From assembly GCA_900045905.1 (NCBI GenBank), contig FCNS01000012.1, positions 186,001 through 250,000 on the forward strand: a DNA stretch of 64,000 nt. Direction: 5' to 3'. The notes beneath the pieces were generated by a model that was not told the DNA's origin, searched no databases, and worked only from the letters and a program-made list of their open reading frames with translations. Shown here piece after piece: positions 24,552 through 33,810 of this stretch; positions within the stretch are counted from its first letter, which is position 1, and each line of letters begins with the position of its first letter. The DNA comes from Clostridiales bacterium CHKCI001. GTDB lineage: Bacteria; Bacillota; Clostridia; Lachnospirales; Lachnospiraceae. Both the position numbers and the translations under genes were made by a program.

Positions 24552-24565
24552 TGGAACGGGTTCCA
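24552..24565. promoter_or_regulatory. Operator-like palindrome at the transcription start
   Basis: TGGAACGGGTTCCA: 6-bp perfect arms around GG, eight bases after the -10 box. Length and symmetry fit a LacI-family operator that blocks initiation. Confidence 0.6.
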
Positions 24566-24726
24566 AATAATAACGAGGAGAAGCCGTTAAAAAGAAGAGA
24601 TAAAAATAAAGAAACAGGTAGAGTTTGCTAAAAAATAATAGAAAATACTTATAATATTTATAAAAACAGTTGGATTTTTCTAGCAAGATAAGGAAGGTAA
24701 ACTCAAAAAAGAATTAGAAATATATA

Positions 24727-24740
24727 TGGAACAGGTTTCT
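24727..24740. promoter_or_regulatory. Second, degenerate operator-like site
   Basis: TGGAACAGGTTTCT repeats the left arm of the palindrome at 24552 exactly and 11 of 14 positions overall. It lies 38 bases before the first gene, about 175 bases from the first site. Confidence 0.45.
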
Positions 24741-24777
24741 TATAAATGGAACTCATGAACTGGGAGGTGTCAATTGT

Positions 24778-26427
24778 ATGAATTCAGGAACGTATCGATG
24801 CCTGGAAATTTTTTCAAAGTCAAGTGGAGAAGGAAGGATAACGGTAAGAAATCAATCCAATCGGACAGAAGAAACTAAGCATTGCCAGTATGACTGGTTG
24901 AAGTTTGTGTTGGAACCGAATTGTGAGTATGAGTTAGATGTAGAAAATGCGGTGATTGGGTTAATCTATCTCAGTGGTAATGACAATGTGATGGAGACGG
25001 GAGTTGCCTATCTGGATTGGGATGAAACGGAAAAGAAGATTGTGTGCAAAAGTAAGGAGGAACAGTATGATACTTGTTATCGGGAGCAGTATCATTTTGT
25101 ACCTTGGAAAAATTGGATGAATGATCCGAATGGACTTTGCTGGTATCGGGGATATTACCATATGTTTTATCAAACGAATCCATATGAGCAGCATTGGTCC
25201 AATATGTATTGGGGACATGCCGTGAGTAAGGATCTGATTCATTGGACGCATTTGCCGATTGTATTGGCGCCGCAGCCAGAAGCATTGAAACAGGCCGATC
25301 ATATCAAGAGTGGAGCATTTTCTGGAAGTGCCGTTGCTATGGAGGATCAGGTATTCTTTTATTTAACAAGACATTATGGGCCGTTGGAAGATGGTCCCGA
25401 TACAATTGAAGAACAATGGATGACGAGCAGCCGTGATATGCTGCATTTTGAGCCAGAGCAGCGAAGCATTTCCGAAAAGCCAGAAGGAGCCAGCTTTGAT
25501 TTTCGTGATCCAAAAGTGTTAAAAGTAGGAGAAAACTGGTATCTGGTGTTAGGAACGAATCTCAATGGAAAGGCTGCGATATTGCTGTATCGTTCTTCGG
25601 ATGGAAAGAAATGGAATTATGTCCATCCATTGTTAATTGAGCAGACAGAAAGAATTCGATGCTTTGAATGTCCAGACTTCTTTGAATTAGATGGTCATTA
25701 CGTAGCAATTGGTGCCTGGATGAGTCATTATGATGAACAGGGACGCTATCAAATGAGTCGTTATTATATAGGAAACTGGAAAGAAGAAACGCTGGAAGTA
25801 GAACAAAGTGGATGGTTTGATTTTGGAAGCAATTGTTATGCGATGCAGAGCTTTGAACATGAGGGCAGAAGAATTTCCATTGGATGGGTTTCTGATTTTT
25901 ATGGAGAATACATTCCAGTGGAAAATGGGGCAAATGGAAGTATGACAATTCCAAGACAGCTTCATATAAAACATGGACGTTTGATTATGAATCCAGTGGA
26001 GGAAATTTATCGTTTGAAAGAGAATGTGCTCTATGTCGGAAAGAAAGAACGAATTCAATTGGATGAGATCACAGGTAATTGTTATTATGCAAAAATTCAC
26101 TTTGAGAAAAATACCGATTTTTCAATTTTACTTGGAAAAGAAGAGGATAGAGCCATTTATTTCAAAAATGATTCGGATGGAGTCAGAATTGAGACATATG
26201 GAGTAAAGACAGAAGGGATTAAATTTCAAGCAGATGTGACAGAAGTGAAGGAATTGGAAATATTTGTTGATCGGAGATTGGTGGAAGTGTACATCAATGA
26301 TGGGGAAGCAGTTGGAACAAAAATCTTTTACCACTCGGATAAAAATGGATGTTTTATTCTGGATGGGGCGGATATGGAAGCAGTTTCTTATGCGGAAGTA
26401 TATACAATGCGTTCTATTTGGCATTAA
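24778..26427 (+). CDS. GH32 beta-fructofuranosidase, intracellular
   Basis: A 549-aa protein without a signal peptide. An N-terminal region of about 100 residues, beta-rich and unusual for simple sucrases, precedes the five-bladed propeller. The catalytic nucleophile Asp is in WMNDPNG (about 113-119), the transition-state stabiliser in FRDPKV (about 241) and the acid/base Glu in FECPDFF (about 296). The C-terminal beta sandwich ends with ELEIFVDRRLVEVYINDG. It hydrolyses terminal fructose from sucrose, kestose or short fructans. It heads an operon with a complete ABC sugar importer, so its substrate is probably an imported, unphosphorylated fructo-oligosaccharide. Promoter at 24516 with operator-like sites. 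Confidence 0.93.
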   Translation: MNSGTYRCLEIFSKSSGEGRITVRNQSNRTEETKHCQYDWLKFVLEPNCEYELDVENAVIGLIYLSGNDNVMETGVAYLDWDETEKKIVCKSKEEQYDTCYREQYHFVPWKNWMNDPNGLCWYRGYYHMFYQTNPYEQHWSNMYWGHAVSKDLIHWTHLPIVLAPQPEALKQADHIKSGAFSGSAVAMEDQVFFYLTRHYGPLEDGPDTIEEQWMTSSRDMLHFEPEQRSISEKPEGASFDFRDPKVLKVGENWYLVLGTNLNGKAAILLYRSSDGKKWNYVHPLLIEQTERIRCFECPDFFELDGHYVAIGAWMSHYDEQGRYQMSRYYIGNWKEETLEVEQSGWFDFGSNCYAMQSFEHEGRRISIGWVSDFYGEYIPVENGANGSMTIPRQLHIKHGRLIMNPVEEIYRLKENVLYVGKKERIQLDEITGNCYYAKIHFEKNTDFSILLGKEEDRAIYFKNDSDGVRIETYGVKTEGIKFQADVTEVKELEIFVDRRLVEVYINDGEAVGTKIFYHSDKNGCFILDGADMEAVSYAEVYTMRSIWH

Positions 26428-26459
26428 GTATAAATAAAGAAAGGGAAAGGAGAATTTTT

Positions 26460-27746
26460 ATGAAGAAGAGGGCAATTGTATTATTGTCAGCGGTTTCGAT
26501 GATGGGGATAATGCTGACAGGATGCAAAGACGCAGAGGAACGAGTAAATGCAGATGGAGAGTCAGTCATTACTGTGTGGAGTCCAAGTGATGAACCTGCA
26601 ATTGAACAGTGGTGGGTGGATAAAATTAATGAGTTTAATGCGGCTCATGAAGGAAGCATTGAACTGCGAAGAGAAGCGATTGTACGTGCGGATTCCTATG
26701 CATATGAAGATAAGATCAATGCAGCAATTACTTCCAATGATTTACCAGATATTCTCTATGTGGATGGTCCAACGGTATCGGTTTATGCAGCGAATGAAAT
26801 TATTCAACCATTGGACGATATGTTTACACAAGAAGATTGGGATGATTTCTTAGACTCGAATAAGGAGCAGGGAACTTATAACGGAAAAATCTATGCCATT
26901 GGTGCAACAGAAAGTTCGGTTGCACTCTACTATAACAAAGATATGTTGGACAGCATTGGTGTGACGGCACCAGATAAACTGGAGGATGCATGGACTTGGT
27001 CGGAATTTAAAGAGATTGTAAAAGCGTTGACGAAAGATGGAGTAGTAGGAACGAATATTATTATGGATAAAGGCGAAGGTCTTCCATATGTGTTGGAACA
27101 GTTTTGGATTTCCAATGGAACTGACTTTGTGAGTGAAGATGGAAGTACCGCAAATGGATATGTAAATAGTCCGGAAGGTGTGGAAGCTGCTGCGTTTTTA
27201 AATAGTCTGATTCAAGAAGGATATGCCAATATTGATCCAATTCAAAAAGAATTCCACAATGGAAAAGCTGCTACGATGTTAGGCGGATCTTGGGAGGTTG
27301 CTACATTGGAAAAGGATTATCCAGATTTAAACTGGGGGGTTACTTATTTCCCTGTGGCAGACGAAGGAATTCCTACTTCTCCAACGGGAGACTGGGCGGC
27401 TGCGGTAACAAGAGATGTACAAGATTTGAATGCAGCAAAGGAAGTGATGAACTTCTTAATGTCAAAAGAAAATGTTGCTACCTATGCACAGGCGATTGCA
27501 AAACCTCCAACCAGAAATTCCAGTTATGAGGTACTGCCAGAATATAATGAATATCCACGTTCGTTATTCAAACAGCAATTGATGGAAACGGGGCATCCAA
27601 GACCAAGAACACCATCTTATAGTGTGTTATCTGCGTCCTATGCGGAAGCGATGGTAAATATTTTTACTGGAGTCGATCCACAGGAAGCGTTGGATGAAGT
27701 AGCAGAAAAGACTGATCGAGATTATCAAAAATATTATGCGAATTAA
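26460..27746 (+). CDS. ABC sugar transporter, substrate-binding lipoprotein
   Basis: A 428-aa family 1 extracellular solute-binding protein. The frame is open earlier, but GGAAAGGAG precedes the ATG at 26460. The signal peptide ends in the lipobox LTGC (Cys about 21). Diagnostic segments are VITVWSPSDEPAIEQWW, DILYVDGPTVSVYAANEIIQPLDD, YAIGATESSVALYYNKDML, and GKAATMLGGSWEVA. It captures sugar outside the membrane and hands it to the two permeases downstream. The neighbouring GH32 gene suggests fructo-oligosaccharides as ligand. No ATPase gene follows; as in many Firmicutes, a shared MsmX-type ATPase encoded elsewhere is probably used. Confidence 0.9.
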   Translation: MKKRAIVLLSAVSMMGIMLTGCKDAEERVNADGESVITVWSPSDEPAIEQWWVDKINEFNAAHEGSIELRREAIVRADSYAYEDKINAAITSNDLPDILYVDGPTVSVYAANEIIQPLDDMFTQEDWDDFLDSNKEQGTYNGKIYAIGATESSVALYYNKDMLDSIGVTAPDKLEDAWTWSEFKEIVKALTKDGVVGTNIIMDKGEGLPYVLEQFWISNGTDFVSEDGSTANGYVNSPEGVEAAAFLNSLIQEGYANIDPIQKEFHNGKAATMLGGSWEVATLEKDYPDLNWGVTYFPVADEGIPTSPTGDWAAAVTRDVQDLNAAKEVMNFLMSKENVATYAQAIAKPPTRNSSYEVLPEYNEYPRSLFKQQLMETGHPRPRTPSYSVLSASYAEAMVNIFTGVDPQEALDEVAEKTDRDYQKYYAN

Positions 27747-27769
27747 CTAAGGGAGAGGAGGATCATGGA

Positions 27770-28654
27770 ATGAAAAAAGTAGTAGGAAAAAAGAGTGAAA
27801 GAATGGCGGCCTATATTTTTGTTCTGCCAGCAGTTATATTATTGGCAGCGTTTTTGATTTATCCAGCATTGCAGACGGTGCGTTATGCATTTACAAACTA
27901 CAATATTATGCGTCCAGATCGAATTACATTTTGTGGTTTCGACAACTTTATTGAAATTTTCCAAGATAAAGATTTTTGGAAAGCATTTACGAATACGTTA
28001 TACTTTACAGTACTCGTTGTGCCATTTCAGACCGTGTTAGCATTGGCGTTGGCGTTATTAATTTCTTCGAGGAGAAAAGGTGTTTCGATTTTTCGTGCCG
28101 CATATTTTAGTCCACAAGTTACATCCATGGTAGTAGTTGCAATTCTTTGGACGGTTATGTATAACTCCAATCCTGAAAGTGGTTTATTGAATGCATTGTT
28201 AGTAAAACTCGGGTTTGAGCCAAGCGGATTTTTAAATGATCCAGATACTGCAATGAATTCGATTATCTTTATGTCGGCGTGGCAAGGTGCTGGATACCAA
28301 ATGATGATTTTCTTAGCAGGATTACAAGGAATTCCGAGAGATCAGTACGAGGCAGCTTCCATTGATGGAGCGGGGAAATTAAAGAGTTTCTTGTATGTAA
28401 CACTTCCTGGATTGAAAAATGTAATTAAGTATGTTGTTATGATTACGGTAATTCAGGCGATGAAGTTATTTACACAGCCATATGTTATGACAAAGGGTGG
28501 ACCTCAAAACTCTACGAGAACGATGGTTTATTATGTATATGAACAAGGTCTTCAAAAGAGAAACTTTGGATATGCCTGTGCAGTAGCAGCGATTTTCTTT
28601 GTTATCGTTGTTATCTTATCGCTTGGTATGAAAAAATTAATCAAAGCCGATTAG
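27770..28654 (+). CDS. ABC sugar transporter permease (MalF type)
   Basis: A 294-aa membrane protein with six helices, starting AYIFVLPAVILLAAFLIYPA. The ATPase-contacting EAA loop is QYEAASIDGAGKLKSFLYVTLP (about 203-224). AGGAGG at 27756-27761 selects the ATG at 27770 instead of the one at 27765. It forms the channel heterodimer with the next gene product. Confidence 0.93.
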   Translation: MKKVVGKKSERMAAYIFVLPAVILLAAFLIYPALQTVRYAFTNYNIMRPDRITFCGFDNFIEIFQDKDFWKAFTNTLYFTVLVVPFQTVLALALALLISSRRKGVSIFRAAYFSPQVTSMVVVAILWTVMYNSNPESGLLNALLVKLGFEPSGFLNDPDTAMNSIIFMSAWQGAGYQMMIFLAGLQGIPRDQYEAASIDGAGKLKSFLYVTLPGLKNVIKYVVMITVIQAMKLFTQPYVMTKGGPQNSTRTMVYYVYEQGLQKRNFGYACAVAAIFFVIVVILSLGMKKLIKAD

Positions 28655-28668
28655 GAAGGAGGAGCCGT

Positions 28669-29511
28669 ATGAATCAGAAACAGAAAAAAATACTTGGAAA
28701 TATAGCGTTTTATGTAGGAAACACAGTGATTGGATTAATCTTTGTATCTCCATTGATTTGGATGGTTGCTTCTTCTTTGAAGCCAGAAGCGGAGATCTTT
28801 AAAAACTTGAATTCTCTTTCTACCTTCATTCCATCGAATGCGTCGTTTGACAATTATCTGGAAGTATTTCAGAGAATTGATATGTGGAAATATATTTTAA
28901 ACAGTTTATTTTATGTTTTTGTTATTATTATACTTGATTTGATTGTCAATTCGATTTGTGGATATGCGCTGGCTAAATTTGAATTTCGAGGCAGAAATGC
29001 ATTGCTGACTCTAGTAATTAGTTTGATGGTATTCCCAGCAGAAGCAATTATGCTTCCTTTGTATCGAGAAGTAGCAGACTTAGGATGGATTAATGAATGG
29101 GCAGGTTTAATTGTACCATTTATTGCAAAATGTTTTAGTATTTATATGTTCCGTCAATTCTTCTTGGATATTCCAAACGATTTATTGGAAGCTGCGTCGA
29201 TTGATGGATGCGGACCGATTAAGACATTTTTCCGTGTTGTAATGCCAATTTCCGGTACCGTTTATGCAACCATTTTTATCTTAGACTTTGTGGCACATTG
29301 GAATGATTTTATGTGGCCATTGCTTGTTGTAACAGGCGAAGAAAAAAGAACGATTCAGCTTGCCATCCAGACATTCTTTGGATCGAAGCCAATCAATTAT
29401 GCCCCAATTATGGCTTCTCTTACAATTTCTGCTATTCCAATGTTAATTATGTTCATTGTACTTCAAAAATATTATGTAGAAGGTATTGCATCTACAGGTA
29501 TAAAGGGATAA
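28669..29511 (+). CDS. ABC sugar transporter permease (MalG type)
   Basis: A 280-aa membrane protein with six helices, opening with GLIFVSPLIWMVASSLKPEAEI. The EAA loop is LLEAASIDGCGPIKTFFRVVMP (about 173-194) and the C-terminus is the typical YYVEGIASTGIKG. It begins 14 bases after the MalF-type gene. Confidence 0.93.
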   Translation: MNQKQKKILGNIAFYVGNTVIGLIFVSPLIWMVASSLKPEAEIFKNLNSLSTFIPSNASFDNYLEVFQRIDMWKYILNSLFYVFVIIILDLIVNSICGYALAKFEFRGRNALLTLVISLMVFPAEAIMLPLYREVADLGWINEWAGLIVPFIAKCFSIYMFRQFFLDIPNDLLEAASIDGCGPIKTFFRVVMPISGTVYATIFILDFVAHWNDFMWPLLVVTGEEKRTIQLAIQTFFGSKPINYAPIMASLTISAIPMLIMFIVLQKYYVEGIASTGIKG

Positions 29512-29535
29512 AACATCAGTTAGGAGGATATGAAT

Positions 29536-30210
29536 ATGGAGAGTGTATTCCGAACAGATAGTAAACTATATCAGATCGTCGAAAAAATCGTCAATTTAGT
29601 AAAATTAAATATGACTTGGATTTTGTTCTGTATTCCAATTGTTACAATCGGAGCGGCGAATGTAGCTCTCCATGAAATAGCACTCCAAATTTTAAATGGT
29701 GAGGAAGGATATATTGTTCCATCATTTTATAAAGCATTTCGGAAAAATTGGAAAAAGGCAACCAAGTTATGGATTCCGCTTTTTGTTGTTGGAATTGGAA
29801 TTTATATGGACGTGATGTTCTGGCAGCAGATGAATGGAATCGTTGCAGACACAATGAAAGGATTGGTACTTGTAATTGGAATGCTCTATCTTTTTCTTTC
29901 AATTTATAGCTATCCATTGACGGTACATATGGAAACTGGATTAAAATTGACAATTCAAAATTCTGCACTACTTGCATTTAAATATTTGCCAAAAACGATT
30001 TATATGGCCGTGTGGCTTGGAATTCTATGGATGCTTGGAAAAGTTTGGGCGATTGGGTTATTGATTCAAATTTTAATGGGCGGTTCCATGGTAGCATTTC
30101 TTCATGCAGCAGTATTGAAAAAAATATTTGAGAAAGAAAAAATCATAGAGCCGATGGAAAATAACAAGGAACAGGAACATTCCAAAATAGAAAAAGAAAT
30201 GAACGGATAA
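29536..30210 (+). CDS. YesL-like (DUF624) membrane protein
   Basis: A 224-aa protein with five hydrophobic segments, starting MESVFRTDSKLYQIVEKIV and containing WILFCIPIVTIGAANVAL near the N-terminus, the pattern of the DUF624/YesL family. Such genes sit next to family 1 sugar ABC importers in Firmicutes, often as the last gene, as here; the role is unproven, perhaps transporter assembly or regulation. AGGAGG at 29522 is too near the ATG at 29530, so the ATG at 29536 is preferred. The C-terminal tail is a charged Glu/Lys/Asn stretch. Confidence 0.82.
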   Translation: MESVFRTDSKLYQIVEKIVNLVKLNMTWILFCIPIVTIGAANVALHEIALQILNGEEGYIVPSFYKAFRKNWKKATKLWIPLFVVGIGIYMDVMFWQQMNGIVADTMKGLVLVIGMLYLFLSIYSYPLTVHMETGLKLTIQNSALLAFKYLPKTIYMAVWLGILWMLGKVWAIGLLIQILMGGSMVAFLHAAVLKKIFEKEKIIEPMENNKEQEHSKIEKEMNG

Positions 30211-30217
30211 TCCATTG

Positions 30218-30269
30218 AAAAATCTTCTTAGCTTATTGAGAAATCTTATTTTAGCTAGGAAGATTTTTT
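30218..30269 (+). terminator. Terminator of the fructan operon
   Basis: AAAAATCTTC-TAGCT / AGCTA-GAAGATTTTTT with a 19-nt loop. Confidence 0.82.
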
Positions 30270-30347
30270 GTGCGATGAGCCTGGCAAGTGGCTGTAGTGC
30301 ATGGCAGTAATCGAGTAGGAGTTAGCCTACTCGATTGTGATTAGAAA
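30264..30347 (-). repeat. Dispersed intergenic repeat family B, short copy
   Basis: Read on the minus strand it matches the longer copy at 37039-37170 at both ends (ATCGAGTAGGCT ... CTACTCGAT terminal hairpin; GCCTGGCAAG and TGTGCGAT at the other end) but lacks about 60-70 internal bases. It directly abuts the fructan operon terminator. Confidence 0.7.
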
Positions 30348-30463
30348 AATTAATAGAGAATTTACTGGATATTATGCAAGCTTTATAGTAAACTAGTATT
30401 AATAGCAGATAGCATAAGCTTTTTGCAAAAACACCTGTATAAAGTCTGAAAGGAGAAAAAAAT

Positions 30464-32299
30464 ATGTATTGCACAAAAAAAGTGACAGAACATATTACAT
30501 GGATTGGAGGCAATGATCGTCGATTAGCTTTGTTTGAGAGTGTGTATCCAATTCCAATGGGAGTTTCTTATAATTCCTATTTTGTATCTGATGAGAAGAC
30601 GATGGTATTGGATACAGTAGATAAGTCTGTAAGCGGACAGTTTTTTGAAAATATTGAGAGTGTGCGGAATGGACGTAAGATGGACTATCTTGTAGTCAAT
30701 CATATGGAACCAGACCATGCGGCAGTTATTGACGAGTTTGTATTACGTTATCCAGAAGTACAAATTATTTGTAATGAAAAAATAGCTGAGATGATGAAGC
30801 AATTTTTTACGTTTGATGTGGATGGCCGAACGATTATTGTAAAGGAAGGAGATACGATTTCAACAGGACAGCATACATTTACCTTTGTAATGGCACCAAT
30901 GGTACACTGGCCAGAGGTTATGATGACTTATGAAGTAACCAATAAAATTCTGTTTTCTGCGGATGCATTTGGAACATTTGGAGCATTAAATGGACAACTC
31001 TTTGCAGATGAAGTAGACTTTGATAGAGATTACTTGGATGAAGCAAGAAGGTATTATACAAACATTGTAGGTAAATATGCAACACAAGTACAAGCTGCTT
31101 TACAAAAAGCTGCATCAATAGAAATTAATATGATCTGTCCGCTGCATGGATTTGTATGGCGTAAAAATATTGGATATTTCTTAGAAAAATACGTTCATTG
31201 GGGAACCTATACTCCAGAAGTAGATGGAGTTTTGATTGTATATGCTTCCGTATATGGAAATACCGAAAATGTTGCGAATATTCTCGCGTCTAAAATTGCG
31301 GATGCTGGAAGAAAAGTAGTAGTATATGATGTATCGGTAACACATTCTTCCTATTTAATTGCAGAAGCATTCAAATACAGCCATATTGTATTTGTTTCTA
31401 CTACGTATAATGCAGGTATCTTCATTAATATGGAAAACTTCATCCATGATGTCGTAAATCATAATTTACAAAATAGAACGATTGCGATCGTGGAAAACGG
31501 TTCCTGGACACCAACCGCAGGAGAATTGATGAGAGAAGAACTCTCCAAGTGTGAAAATATGAATTTCTTGGAAAATACTTTGACCGTTAAATCTTCTTTA
31601 AAAGAAAATCAATTGGATAATCTAAATGCGTTAGTAGAGGAAATTGTGGCATCGGTTCCAGATCATTCGGTTGTTGCACATGATGGATCAGATGTAGAAG
31701 TAAATGCAATGTTTAAATTAAGCTATGGATTATTTGTTTTAACGGCAAAGAATGAAAAGGGAGATAATGGATGTATCATCAATACGGTGACACAGCTAAC
31801 CGACATTCCAAAGCGTGTTACCATTGCAGTAAATAAAGCGAATTATACCCATGATATGATTATGGAGACAGGTGAATTTAATGTATCGGTGCTTTCCACG
31901 GATGTACCATTTAGCGTATTCCAGCATTTTGGATTCCAGAGTGGTAAAGATGTAGATAAGTTTGAAACTTGGAGTCAGGCACAGAGAAGCAACAATGGAT
32001 TGCTTTATTTAAATGAGTATACAAATGCATTTTTATCTGGAAAGGTAATTTCCAGTATGGACTTTGGTACCCACACGTTGTTTGTTGCAGATGTGACAGA
32101 AGCAAAAGTATTGACGAATGACCCTTCGGTTACCTATGCTTATTACTTCGACCATGTAAAACCAAAGCCATTGAACTTAGAAAAGAAGGAAGGCTTTATT
32201 TGTAAAATTTGTGGCTATGTTTATGAAGGAGATGAACTTCCAGAAGATTTTATCTGTCCGCTATGTAAACATGGAGCAGAAGATTTTGAACGATTATAA
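30464..32299 (+). CDS. Multidomain flavodiiron protein with flavin-reductase and rubredoxin domains
   Basis: A 611-aa cytoplasmic protein. Residues 1-250 are the metallo-beta-lactamase-like diiron domain with ligands in NHMEPDH (about 79-85), the His of MVHWPEV, the Asp of FSADAFG and the His of CPLHGFVW. Residues about 256-395 are the flavodoxin domain (VYASVYGNTENVA binds FMN phosphate). About 420-555 is a flavin-reductase-like domain. The end is a rubredoxin with two CxxC pairs (CKICGY, CPLCKH). The protein reduces O2 to water, or NO to N2O, and protects anaerobes. Electrons probably pass NAD(P)H-flavin-rubredoxin-FMN-diiron within one chain. Confidence 0.92.
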   Translation: MYCTKKVTEHITWIGGNDRRLALFESVYPIPMGVSYNSYFVSDEKTMVLDTVDKSVSGQFFENIESVRNGRKMDYLVVNHMEPDHAAVIDEFVLRYPEVQIICNEKIAEMMKQFFTFDVDGRTIIVKEGDTISTGQHTFTFVMAPMVHWPEVMMTYEVTNKILFSADAFGTFGALNGQLFADEVDFDRDYLDEARRYYTNIVGKYATQVQAALQKAASIEINMICPLHGFVWRKNIGYFLEKYVHWGTYTPEVDGVLIVYASVYGNTENVANILASKIADAGRKVVVYDVSVTHSSYLIAEAFKYSHIVFVSTTYNAGIFINMENFIHDVVNHNLQNRTIAIVENGSWTPTAGELMREELSKCENMNFLENTLTVKSSLKENQLDNLNALVEEIVASVPDHSVVAHDGSDVEVNAMFKLSYGLFVLTAKNEKGDNGCIINTVTQLTDIPKRVTIAVNKANYTHDMIMETGEFNVSVLSTDVPFSVFQHFGFQSGKDVDKFETWSQAQRSNNGLLYLNEYTNAFLSGKVISSMDFGTHTLFVADVTEAKVLTNDPSVTYAYYFDHVKPKPLNLEKKEGFICKICGYVYEGDELPEDFICPLCKHGAEDFERL

Positions 32300-32532
32300 A
32301 AAATAATAAAAGAAATTTTCATTGAATGTCTTTTGTATATTAGGATAATAAGAAGTACGCCCTCTGCTGCACGAAGCTACCAGAGGGCGTAAAAAAAGGG
32401 GAGGATAAGTATTCTCATCATTTGTATCCGAAAAATACTCTTTGTCACTTGGAGGGGGAGTCCAATTGACTGTTCTTCAAATCTACTCTTTTGAAGAACT
32501 ATTTCTATTATGTGCATTTTCTGGGTAAGTAT
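32300..32532. other. Intergenic region with two perfect inverted repeats
   Basis: ACGCCCTCTG / CAGAGGGCGT (32357-32390) and GTTCTTCAAA / TTTGAAGAAC (around 32473-32500) are perfect 10-bp stems. The first is followed by A7 on the plus strand and the second has no T run, so neither is a standard terminator. No gene is seen. Confidence 0.55.
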
Positions 32533-33576
32533 TCATTTTTTTTTAAAGTTTTTCATTTTTTTCTTCTTCCGTTCCATTTTTAAATCTTTTAAAATATGAT
32601 TCATGAGTTCTTGATGTTCTTCCGAATATCCATAAAAGAAGCTTGGATAACGATTGGTTAACTCGTTTAGTATCTGTTCTACATCAGCAGATTGTTTATT
32701 CTTAAATGTAAAATTATCTCCTTTATTTGTTATAACGTGGAGGGAGTAGCGCATTTTCTTTTGAAATTTCCAATTTCGTCTTAAATCTCCGTGTTTATAA
32801 GTCCAAAGTACAGAAGAAAGGGGGATAATTGCACTGACATCTTCTGAGAATTCAATTAGATAATTAGGGGTAAGTGCCATATTGCTTGTACGAATAATAC
32901 AGTTATTATCCAATTCTTGTTCTACTTGAGTGATGATCTGGGATAAGTTTCCATATTTTCGAAGACGGCGGCAAGCAGGTGATTCCAGTGGGTTAATAAT
33001 ATAAATAAGCATCCGTATAATAGAAATAAAACTAATTACTATACAAATAAGCAAAGCGATAAATAAAATCTGTTCTCGTAATGGAAGATAAACAAGGGTA
33101 TTAATAATATATGGATCGGTAATTTCATTGAGCCCCTCTTTGTTCCAATTAAGTTTTTGTGCCATTACAGATAAGATTTCATCCGTTGTATCCATAAAAG
33201 AAATCGCTTGTCCAGTTATGGTAACATCTTCCAAATAGGAAGTAGCAGGTATTCCAGAAGAAGCAGGGAGAATATAAAAACGACAGTAATTGTCAGTAAG
33301 TTCATAATAATAATGGCCAGTTAATTCTCCATTTAGCCAATAATCTTGCCCAGTATAATATAAATTTGCGTGTTCTGTTTTAACATAAAAGCGTTCATGT
33401 GAAATAACAGAGGAAAGAGGGCTTGTTGGGGCAACAGAACGTAAATGCATGTAGTCAAAAATAGGCTGCTGGGTGGTTATGAGAACCGTTAATACAAGTA
33501 AAATAATTGGATAAATGATTTGCTGGCATTGGCTGCGGCGAATATATTGAGTAATATTGTTATTGTTTGTTTCCAT
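32533..33576 (-). CDS. Membrane protein of unknown function
   Basis: A 347-aa protein. One helix near residues 20-38 (IIYPIILLVLTVLI), an extracytoplasmic portion of about 125 residues, a second helix at about 170-192 (ILFIALLICIVISFISIIRM), then a cytoplasmic domain of about 150 residues. The last part, with NYLIEFSEDVSAIIPLSSVLWTY, RYSLHVITNKGDNFTFKNK and a C-terminal helix, has the strand pattern of a PH-like domain. It ends in a Lys-rich tail. I do not recognise a named family with certainty. It stands alone, facing the methyltransferase gene divergently. Confidence 0.6.
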   Translation of the reverse strand: METNNNNITQYIRRSQCQQIIYPIILLVLTVLITTQQPIFDYMHLRSVAPTSPLSSVISHERFYVKTEHANLYYTGQDYWLNGELTGHYYYELTDNYCRFYILPASSGIPATSYLEDVTITGQAISFMDTTDEILSVMAQKLNWNKEGLNEITDPYIINTLVYLPLREQILFIALLICIVISFISIIRMLIYIINPLESPACRRLRKYGNLSQIITQVEQELDNNCIIRTSNMALTPNYLIEFSEDVSAIIPLSSVLWTYKHGDLRRNWKFQKKMRYSLHVITNKGDNFTFKNKQSADVEQILNELTNRYPSFFYGYSEEHQELMNHILKDLKMERKKKKMKNFKKK

Positions 33577-33810
33577 AAAAACTCCTGTTCCATCGTGAAA
33601 AATTATAATAATATTTGTACGAACTATTATAGCATGTTGGGGGCAAAAGGTATTTTGACCCTGGCATCATTATATTAGAAGAAAGCATAAAGATCAAGCT
33701 TGCAATTATTGTAATTTCTTGATAACATAGATTGGGAGTGGAGAACGGATAAAATCAGTTGTTCTTCAGTCCTAAATTTTGGCTACAGTCAGTAAGGTAT
33801 TGGAGGTAAA

